Assembly (NCBI GenBank): GCA_946902985.2
Contig: OX336389.2
Location: 278,549,527-278,613,526, forward strand
Source of the DNA: Meconema thalassinum
Lineage: Eukaryota > Arthropoda > Insecta > Orthoptera > Tettigoniidae
DNA: 64,000 nt
Reading direction: 5' to 3'
The translations under genes were made by a program, and so were the position numbers. Positions within the stretch are counted from its first letter, which is position 1, and each line of letters begins with the position of its first letter. This document shows, piece by piece, positions 55,573-64,000 of the stretch. The notes beneath the pieces were generated by a model, which worked only from the letters and a program-made list of their open reading frames with translations, made no database searches and was not told the origin of the DNA.

Positions 55573-56615
55573 CTATAAAATCATTTATCTTTACTGATCA
55601 TCAAGGTCCTCTATATTCGGGTAAGGAATATCACACTAATGAGGTCGTCAACGATGGGTACTTTGTTGTGTGAAAAGAAATTAAGTGACCCAACAGACAT
55701 GATAAAACTCACATCTTAACAATTCCTGAGATGGAAAAACACCCAGTGATTATTTTCCCCATAACCTTATTTATTCATAGCCATTCCTCAATCAAAGCAT
55801 TATGACTGCTAATATTCAAAGTCGATTATAAGGCGTACATGAATTTTATTGACAGTACTCTCGTCGAACCAAGGGATTCAGGGATGTGCTTTATTCAACT
55901 TCAGTGTGTCAATTATATCCTTAACTTGTGTGCTCACACGTCGTAATGAATGGAGGACCCCAACTCTCTCACACTCTCAGCAACTTTATTAATATTGAAG
56001 CTATTCCCAAGCTTACCAAAGATTCACATACCGGTACTTTATTTATCCGTCTATTCTGGGAGGAATTACCTACTTACTACCTGCTGCGTCAACTTACTTA
56101 TTATACAGCAATTCAAGCTGTCGAAGAATCATTACTTAAAATCCAGACCTCGGTCTATCGGGTGACAGTTAACAACATAACAACGGGAGACGAGAAGGCT
56201 GTGACTAGACAATGTTCACGAGGTTCGTGCTGCCGTAGTTACATCGCATTTGGAGAGGTTTTTGGATATCACATTGGAGTGCGAATCGTATATCAAAGTA
56301 TTCTAGATACCTACAACACTTTTGTAAGTATTATTCCTAATATTTGTGAACCTTACCGTACGTGAAGTGGAAAATACACAACCTAAAACTCTGTTCTGAT
56401 CATCCCAACATGGCCGCCACCTCTGTTGATAGAGGTCGGCGTCTCTTATTAACGAACACAACGAATGATAAAACTTCGGACGTATCAACCCACCAAGTAC
56501 CAAACCAACCAACGAATTATTATAATACTGTAAATAACCCTGATTGTAACAACAGTAGATCTGGCACCCAAATGACAACTTTAATAACTAACAAAGAAAC
56601 AATTCTGCTATAGCT
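55573..56615. other. Unassigned DNA with an unsupported open frame
   Basis: A plus-strand frame at 55928-56365 (145 codons) has no motif, signal or repeat that I recognise. It may be chance or a scrap of an unidentified element. Confidence 0.35.
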
Positions 56616-56624
56616 AGAGATAGG

Positions 56625-56900
56625 AAAAATTCGCGATCGCGAATTTCGCGAATTATTAAATGAAGTAATACACAGATGGTAATGTGTTTTAATAACCCTA
56701 AAAATGGCAACAAAAAATGTTTTTGAAGTCGCGAAATTTCGCGAATTTCGCATGAAGACGCGAATTATGCATGAATTTCGCATGAAAACGCGAATTGTAG
56801 CTTTTTTTCGTTTTTTTTCTTTACAGAGCACTTCCGATAATTCGCGGCAATTAATGCACGAATTTCCGTGAATTATTGAAAACCGTGAATTATCCACAGT
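56625..56900. repeat. TTCGCGAA-rich region, possible hAT-type MITE
   Basis: Many overlapping AATTCGCG / CGCGAATT palindromes follow TAGAGATAGG (fits YARNG). The right end is not found and may lie beyond the BEL/Pao insertion. Confidence 0.4.
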
Positions 56901-56984
56901 AATGTTTTTAAGTCTAGCAAAGAGAAAACTATTGGTTAAAAATATTGACATGTATTTTATGAACACGCAAAAAAAAAAAAAAAA

Positions 56985-56989
56985 ACTTT
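56985..56989 (+). repeat. BEL/Pao target duplication, left (ACTTT)
   Basis: Repeated exactly at 63321-63325. Confidence 0.93.
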
Positions 56990-57250
56990 TGTTGGCAACT
57001 CTGGCACTGTACATACTCTAATGACAGTTGGTCCCCCTGCTGGAGGGTTGTTGACCCATTAAGAGGAAGGGTCGTTTTCTTACCTGCGTCAAGCAGGACT
57101 CACTTGCAAGCAGGTAGCAGTGGCTACCGGACATGGTGTCATAGCACGCATGTAATATCTACTGTACTTGTTCAGTGTTTAATCATGTACATACAGTGTA
57201 AAATATATTTCTTTATACAGTCCACCACATCGTATTCTATGTATTCGACA
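56990..57250 (+). repeat. BEL/Pao 5' LTR (261 bp)
   Basis: Identical base for base to 63060-63320; begins TGT and ends ACA. Promoter and polyadenylation signals are expected here. Confidence 0.97.
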
Positions 57251-57257
57251 TAAGTTT

Positions 57258-57274
57258 TGGTCCTCCGGGCCGGA
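57258..57274 (+). promoter_or_regulatory. BEL/Pao primer-binding site, tRNA-Tyr-like
   Basis: TGGTCCTCCGGGCCGGA lies 7 nt after the LTR and starts with the required TGG. It is closest, from memory, to the complement of the tRNA-Tyr 3' end (15 of 17). The tRNA identity is tentative. Confidence 0.6.
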
Positions 57275-57709
57275 TTATATGGCAAGAAAAACAGTGAAAA
57301 TTGAACTCGTGTGATCCAAAGACAGCATGGTTTCTCACAAATGGCGTGGGTGGTTACCAGCATGGCGACTACTGGACAACAGAATTCATCATCCTGGTAA
57401 GTCACCGATCATCCTTAATTATTCCTTGTGACTAATATGCATTCCTTTCTTTCTTCATTCAAAACTGTTCGTTTGTACTTGCAATGTATTGGTATTGCTA
57501 GTGATCACACATGATTTCGCCCGTAAAACTGTATGTTATTTGTACGCAGTTTTCCCGCAACTCTTTGAAACAAAACCAGGAGTTCATCTTTGTATTATGT
57601 AAATATGTTAGGTATTTGTCTTTTCGTTTTGTCATTCTTTTACGTATATGCATTTGGTCTATTGTGATTTTATATCATTCAGCAGTTTATTGGGAATTGC
57701 TAGTGAAAA

Positions 57710-58990
57710 ATGGAACAAAAGATAAAATCACTGTGTAGCAAAAGGGGTAGGTTAAAGGCTAGCTTATCTCGCATACAAGGCTTCGTAGAGAAATTAGATT
57801 CTCAATCTAAGGACGTAGATCAGTTGGAAGATCGACGGGCTCACTTATCAAAAATCTGGGAAGAATATGAAACAGTTCAATCACAAATAGAGGATTTGAA
57901 AGAGGATGAATCATTTCAAGCAGAACAAGAATCTTATCGCTCCGACTTTGAGGAGCAATACTTCAAAACATCTGGTCTTATAAGATCCATAAACAGTGCA
58001 ATTTCCAAGTCAGCAACTTCGCTAAGTGATTCTATTGGTGAATCAACTTCCAGTTCGCAAACACGTTCAGTTAAACTGCCTCAAATAAGTTTACCTACAT
58101 TCGCAGGTGATTATTTAGAATGGCCCAATTTTGCCGATACTTTTAATAATCTCATTCATGAAGATGCAAATTTGTCAAAAATACAGAAATTTCATTACCT
58201 AAAATCAGTGGTATCAGGCAGGGCGGCAGACGTGTTACAGTCTCTAGAAATCTTTTTGACTCTGAGAGTCTGCAGCGAATTACGACATAGCGTGGAACCT
58301 GTTAAATGAAAGGTTCAATAACTGGCGAGCAATTGTTTCCTCCCACATTAATTCGGTCCTTCAGATTAACAAAATAGAAGTAGAATCTTCCAAGGCATTA
58401 AGAGACTTGTATGACGGCTTCAGAAGGCACATACAGTCGCTATCAGCGCTTGGTCTGTCTTGTGAAGAACAATTAGATGCCATTTTGATACATTTAATAA
58501 CAAACAGATTTGACGCTGAAACATTAAAAAAATGGGAGACCTCGTTACCAACCTTTGATCTTCCATCGTATCAGACACTGGACAAATTTCTACTCGAAAC
58601 ATGTAATGCATTGGAATCGATCGAAACTAAGAATTGTGATCGCACAAAACAGCTGAAGCAGGTAGGCGTTTCATCTAAACCGAATGCATCTGGTTTCAAA
58701 CCGAGGCCATTCACGAACCCAGGAAAAAATTGTTTCCTTTCACAGAAAAATCAGAAATGCCCGCTTTGCACGGAGGAACATCCCATATTTAGATGCATAA
58801 CCTTCACTTCTATGGGTGTTTATGACAGATGGCGGGAGATCAAGAAGCATAAGCTCTGTGTTAATTGCCTGTCTGGAAATCACTTCGCTAACGAGTGCAC
58901 TCGTTCATGTTGTAAGCTGTGCAAGGATAAACACAACACCTTGCTTCACAGGGACCAAGGGTCACCGAACCACAATAATAGCAAACTTCA
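57710..58990 (+). pseudogene. BEL/Pao gag, frameshifted
   Basis: It starts at ATG 57710 with a coiled-coil N-terminus ('VEKLDSQSKDVDQLEDRR'). The capsid-like domain follows ('KLPQISLPTFAGDYLEWPNF', 'KIQKFHYLKSVVSGRAADVL'), the conserved Pao gag core. Near 58250-58266, at a T5 run, the frame shifts by +1 and continues 'NYDIAWNLLNERFNNW'. Three zinc-binding blocks close it: C-x2-C-x3-H-x4-C at 'CPLCTEEHPIFRC', C-x2-C-x4-H-x4-C at 'CVNCLSGNHFANEC', and 'CKLCKDKHNTLLH'. Gag forms the particle and packages RNA. BEL elements normally have one gag-pol frame, so the shift is damage or a sequence error. Confidence 0.88.
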
Positions 58991-61900
58991 AACAAGAGTA
59001 TTGTGTCCAATAATACTTCATTGTCTCCCCTTAATGAGCAACATAGTAGTAATGCTGTTTCATTGCACAATCACAACAATGATGTTTCCTCTCATGTATT
59101 GTTGTCGACAGCAGTAGTGAATGTCAACAATTCAGAGGGAAAAACCCGTCATGCTCGGGTTGTGTGAGACAGCGGCTCGCAACTCAACTTCATAACCAGG
59201 GAATTAGCTCATCAATTACGATTGTTAAAGACAATGACTAATATTCCGATACATGGGTTGCATAACACTACCATCAAGGTGGGGTCGGTGGTAAGAACAA
59301 AGATTTCTTCGCGGTTCGGTTCCTTTGAACGAATCATGACATTTTACGTAATACCTTCAATTATTGGTCAGTGCTTACCCACTAAAAATATCAACATCAC
59401 AGATTGGAGTATTCCAGAGTTTATATTAGAAAACCTTGCGGATCCTCAATTTAATGTGTCATCATCCATAGACATTCTCATTGGAGCAGAATTCTTTTAC
59501 GATCTTATCGGCGCAGAACAATTTCAGCTCGACAGTTTCTCAAACAAACTACCGTTGTTTCGCAACACGGCTCTTGGCTGGGTAGCAGCAGGTAGTGTTG
59601 GTTTGTCTGAAAAGCACGCAGATAACAGTTCTTCCTGCCTCTTTGTGTCAGGTAAGATATTCAATGAGCCGGGGAAAGCACTGCTTGGCCAAGGACATTC
59701 TGAGCAAGAGATTAGTGAGAGGCTATTTACTGACGGTCACAGAAGGAATCCACAGGGTAGGTTCATAGTCCCACTACTCCTTAAAGAGGACCCGAGTCAG
59801 CTAGGTAGCAATGTTAATGAGGCAATTAGACGGTTTCACAGCCTAGAGAAGCGTTTTGAAAGGCAGCCCCAAGTCAAGTCGGAGTACGTACAGTTTATGA
59901 GAGAGTACACTGACCTGGATCATATGGAGGAAATTCCCAGTAATGAGATAAACAAACCATTACAGTACTACCTTCCGCATCATTGTGTATTTAAGGGTAA
60001 TTCATTGACAACGCGCACTCGCGTGGTATTTGATGGCAGCTCGAAGGGCGATTCTGTATTATCCCTCAATGATTTGTTATTAGTAGGACCGATCGTTCAA
60101 GATGATTTATTTTCAATATTGGCTAGATTTCGCATGCATCGCTATGTATTGACCGCTGACATAGAAAAAATGTATCGACAGGTCCTCATAGAACCTGCAC
60201 ATACTGACTTTCAGCGTATCGTGTGGAGGGAGTCCCCTAAGGACGAGCTTAAACATTATCGTCTCAAAACAGTCACATATGGCACGTCATGTGCACCCTT
60301 CCTGGCCACAAGATGCCTCTCTCAATTGGCGAATGACACTAAGGAGGAATTTCCTGAAGCTTCGAATGTAATACGGCGGGATTTTTATGTTGACGATTTA
60401 ATGACAGGTTGTGAATCAACTGACGGCTTAAGAACCACTCACAAGTGTGTTTCAGATATTTTATCCAGTTCGGGTTTTACCTTAAGAAAATGGTGTTCGA
60501 ATGAGCCCAATGTACTATCGAGCATTTCTAACCACGAAACAGATCCCAAGTACATTATTAAGGTAGATGAGGGTGAAGACTTGAAGTTGTTGGGGCTATC
60601 TTGGAAACCCATCACAGACACTTTTCAGTTTGAGTTGAGAAGTGATTTCAGTTCGACACAGATAAACAAAAGAATAATTCTATCAGACCTGGCTAAAATA
60701 TTTGACCCCTTAGGGCTTTTGGCCCCAGTATTGATTAAGGGTAAGATTTTTGTCCAGCAACTGTGGCAAATGAACTTAAATTGGGACGACGTTCTCACAA
60801 TAGAACTGCAAATTAAATGGATTCGTTATATGCAGGATATTGCTAAATTGAAGGAGTTCAAAGTGCCTCGTCATGTTAGGGCAGTAGAATTTGTGGAGTA
60901 TGAAATTCATGGATTTTGTGACGCGTCTCAGATTGCTTACGGCGCTTGTGTTTATGTAAGATCTCAGACAGGAGATGGTAAAATAACAGTTCACTTATTG
61001 TGTTCCAAGTCTCGCGTTGCGTCATTAGGCTCAGTAACTTTACCAAGATTAGAACTATGCAGTGCTGTATTACTTGCTCAGTTGGTCGAAAGAGTCATGA
61101 GATCCATAAACGTAACTAAAGACAAGTGTTTTTGTTGGACTGACTCCACAATAGCATTAGCATGGATTTCGGGCCATCCACACCAGTGGAAAACATACGT
61201 CGCTAATCGAGTGTCGCAGATTCAACAGTTGACAAATATTGATTGTTGGCAGCACGTCTCTACTCATCATAACCCAGCAGATATGATCTCGAGGGGAGTT
61301 ACCGCGGAGAAGCTGTTAAATTCATCATTTTGGTTATCGGGACCATCTTGGCTTTCAGATAATAAAGACGAATGGCCTTCACAGCAGAGGCATAGCTCTC
61401 AAGAATTACCTGAAGTTAGGAAAACTAAAATCGTTCTAGTGTCATCTACAGAATCCCTTGGATCGAATCTGATTAACAGATACTCTTCCTGGAGCAAGCT
61501 GATTAGAATAACAGCTCTCGTGCTCAGATTTATCAAAAATCTTAAAACTAAAACAGACAGACAAACAGGTGCTCTTAATCCGGTAGAACTAGAGCAGGCT
61601 AAGTATTTATGGTGTAAAATTGCGCAAGGTTCTGAATTTTCACAAGACATAAAGGCTCTCAAACAAAATTTGCCACTACCCAAGGGAAGCAAATTACATG
61701 GATTAGCACCGTATTTGGATGAGCAGGGTCTGTTACGGGTAGGAGGCCGTCTGCAAAATACTAAACTATCGGTCAACAGAAGACATCCTATTTTATTACC
61801 TGGCAATCATCGCATTACAATAATGTTATTTGATCATTTTCATTTTGTTTTTCTTCATGCTGGAGCTCAGACTTTATTGACAATGATGCGACAGCAATAC

Positions 61901-62944
61901 TGGCCTCTATGTGGGAGGAACGGTGCTCGAAAAGCAGTGTATCGATGTAAGACGTGTTTTCAATTCTCGTCTCGGCCGTATCAACCGATAATGGGATCGC
62001 TACCTGAAAGGAGAGTAGTTCCCAGTCGACCATTTGCATCTTCAGGAATAGATTTCTGTGGCCCAGTATATTTACGGCCTTCCTCCAGGAAGGGCGCTCG
62101 GATTAAGGCATATATAGCTATGTTTGTTTGTTTTGCCACAAAGGCTGTACATATTGAACTTGTAAGCGATCTGTCTACAGCTGCTTTTTTAGCATCACTG
62201 AAAAGATTCATGGCTAGACGAGGAACTTGCACCCACATATTCACTGACAACGCAACTAATTTCGTAGGTGCATCACGTGAGCTAAAGAAATTCTTTAATG
62301 ATATGAATACCAAGCAGTCACTCATAAGCTTTGCTACTGAGAAGGGGATTCAGTGGCATTTTAGTCCTCCTGGTTCACCTCACTTCGGAGGGTTGTGGGA
62401 GGCTACAGTTAAATCAGCTAAGTATCACCTTAAGAGAGTAATAGGAAATGCTGCATTGTCGTTTGAAGAAATGACTACAGTGCTTGTACAGATAGAGGCA
62501 GTTTTGAATTCGCGCCCCCTCTGCCCACTATCCTCTGATCCCAATGATCCGGAAGTATTAACCCCATCCCACTTCCTGATCGGTGGCTCATTTCATCTTC
62601 CTGTGGAAGAAGATGTGTCTCACACTCCCTTGAATAGACTGAAGCGCTGGCAACTGCTGCAGGCTATGTTCCAGCAATTTTGGCGTCGATGGTCCAAGGA
62701 ATATCTCGGACAACTCCAACAGCGTTCTAAATGGCGGTCGCCCGGACAATCCCCACAAATCGACACTCTGGTTGTTCTGAAGGAAGAGGGCGTGCCTCCA
62801 CTTCATTGGAAACTGGGCCGTGTCGCAGCAGTGCATCCAGGAACCGACGGAGTTACGAGGGTTGTTACCATCAAAACACCCAGCGGAGCTCTTTTGAAAA
62901 GAGCAGTGTCAAGACTTTGCCCATTGTTGAGTGAAGAGAAGTGA
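58985..62944 (+). pseudogene. BEL/Pao pol: protease, RT, RNase H, integrase
   Basis: From about 58985 the frame returns to that of the first gag part and reads 'HVLLSTAVVNV'. It then meets TGA at 59165-59167 directly before the protease site 'DSGSQLNFIT'. From ATG 59222 a 1240-codon frame is open to 62944. Residue numbers count from it: protease block 'IDILIGAEFF' (~84), RT 'TADIEKMYRQVL' (D312) and 'FYVDDLMTG' (YVDD from 389), RNase H 'HGFCDASQIAYGA' (D567), integrase zinc part 'CKTC', then D944 ('GIDFCGPVY'), D1009 ('FTDNATNF') and E1060 ('GLWEATVKSAK'). It ends in the usual Pao C-terminal 'REDTLVVLKE'-type module ('IDTLVVLKEEGVPPLHWKLG'). All catalytic residues are present; only the TGA and the upstream shift separate it from gag. 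Confidence 0.92.
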
Positions 62945-63046
62945 ATTGTTTAAATGTTTGTGTACATAGTGTTTATTTCAACTCTTATTCCAGTTAATAG
63001 AACAAAGTGACAGTATTTAATTGTTGTTTGAAATATTTGCTATTTC

Positions 63047-63057
63047 AAGGGGGGGAG
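63047..63057 (+). promoter_or_regulatory. BEL/Pao polypurine tract
   Basis: AAGGGGGGGAG lies 2 nt before the 3' LTR, the plus-strand DNA primer position. Confidence 0.88.
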
Positions 63058-63059
63058 TA

Positions 63060-63320
63060 TGTTGGCAACTCTGGCACTGTACATACTCTAATGACAGTTG
63101 GTCCCCCTGCTGGAGGGTTGTTGACCCATTAAGAGGAAGGGTCGTTTTCTTACCTGCGTCAAGCAGGACTCACTTGCAAGCAGGTAGCAGTGGCTACCGG
63201 ACATGGTGTCATAGCACGCATGTAATATCTACTGTACTTGTTCAGTGTTTAATCATGTACATACAGTGTAAAATATATTTCTTTATACAGTCCACCACAT
63301 CGTATTCTATGTATTCGACA
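63060..63320 (+). repeat. BEL/Pao 3' LTR (261 bp)
   Basis: Identical to 56990-57250; followed at once by ACTTT (63321-63325). Confidence 0.97.
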
Positions 63321-63325
63321 ACTTT

Positions 63326-64000
63326 ATTACATAGTATTGTAAGACACACTATGGGGATTTTACCAATATTAAAAACTAAGGAAAATGACTGTCTTCACTC
63401 ATTGTTTCTTAGATGGTTTATTTTTTCTAATTTTAGATTATACAATTCTGAAGAAAACGATATATGAGGACGAAAATTCATCTTGATTTTCTATATAAGA
63501 GATAAGTGTGACTATAGACACCCTAGCTTGATTGTGGGAACTTTCGGGATTTCCGTTGCATCACTCCTGCACTCTATATGTACTGGATCTCAGTTTACCT
63601 CACCGACAGTCAAATTCCATACTATATCCTCATGTCTGAAAACATGATTGTCTTTATCGAAGTCTAACTACTGGATCTCACTTTCTTCTGCATCTTGACA
63701 TTCATCCAGGTTTTGCCCTAATGTCATCGTAGTGAGACCACCTTACCCGTTTAAAATATCGTTGTCACAGAAGCCGACAAACGCTTGTTTTTGTGCGAGT
63801 GTAGTAGCGGTAATCTTCTCCCATGACTTGACTGCATGGAGAGCATCCAACAAACACGGAAAGATTGGAAACTTAACAGTAGATAGCGGGCCTCACTTTC
63901 TGCATACAGCGATCTCGATCAATCTGGGAAGTCATCCTAGTAAGTTACAGTACTTAGTTATTGAGGTTTTAAGGACCGGAACAGCAAGGTCATCTGCCCA
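63326..64000. other. Unassigned DNA
   Basis: No gene or repeat recognised in the right flank. Confidence 0.4.

Larger units (their letters stand above)
56990..63320 (+). mobile_element. BEL/Pao LTR retrotransposon, near-complete and young
   Basis: The 6331-bp element has two identical 261-bp LTRs (TGTTGGCAACT...TATTCGACA), a primer-binding site, gag with three zinc-binding blocks, protease, RT, RNase H and integrase, and a polypurine tract. An ACTTT duplication flanks it. Gene order and the Pao-type protease and integrase identify BEL/Pao. Identical LTRs indicate a very recent insertion, yet the reading frame is broken three times. Confidence 0.96.

Noticed and set aside
55928..56365. 145-codon open frame, possible gene
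   Set aside because: No motif, compositional bias or neighbouring signal that I can use; a single frame of this length is expected by chance in 64 kb.

Overview
The window is a 64 kb piece of a large, repeat-rich animal nuclear genome, almost certainly an insect. Evidence is the mix of Tc1/mariner, hAT, Helitron, BEL/Pao and Ty3/gypsy elements, several tRNA-headed SINE families, RTE/jockey-like LINE tails and many trinucleotide microsatellites. The SINE heads suggest an orthopteran-like (polyneopteran) insect, but the order is a guess. I found no exon of an ordinary host gene; essentially all recognisable coding sequence belongs to transposable elements.

Layout. 1-9.0 kb: a small Helitron, a LINE 3' end with an (AAT)n tail, a deleted mariner with 190-bp inverted ends, a second LINE 3' end, and a hAT-type element (4646-6955) carrying a complete Tc1 (4763-6227). 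9-21 kb: SINEs, two head-to-tail Helitron copies (9629-11218), a long dispersed repeat, another Helitron (13122-13444), a SINE with a perfect 12-bp target duplication, two tandem Helitron-like copies (16151-17023) and two TA-flanked MITEs. 21.2-36.7 kb: three elements nested like Russian dolls. A Helitron (21185-36660) was hit by a DNA transposon with long inverted ends and an 8-bp target duplication (21667-36490); its transposase gene was then split by a minus-strand Ty3/gypsy element with 2.85-kb LTRs (23297-35843). 36.7-56 kb: SINEs, a second, near-identical Tc1 (38982-40446), long unassigned AT-rich stretches, a TIR element made largely of a 57-58-bp tandem repeat that is itself split by a third Tc1-like element (47507-49603), and a SINE/LINE cluster. 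57-63.3 kb: a BEL/Pao retrotransposon with two identical 261-bp LTRs and a perfect 5-bp target duplication.

How it fits together. Insertion order can be read from the nesting. The BEL/Pao element and the two 1465-bp Tc1 copies look youngest: the LTRs are identical, and both Tc1 transposase frames are open. The gypsy element is older (stops, frameshifts and LTR indels). The split transposase it interrupted is older still. That element is the best candidate for something little described: a long-TIR, 8-bp-duplication transposon whose transposase has hAT-like features but is not a textbook hAT.
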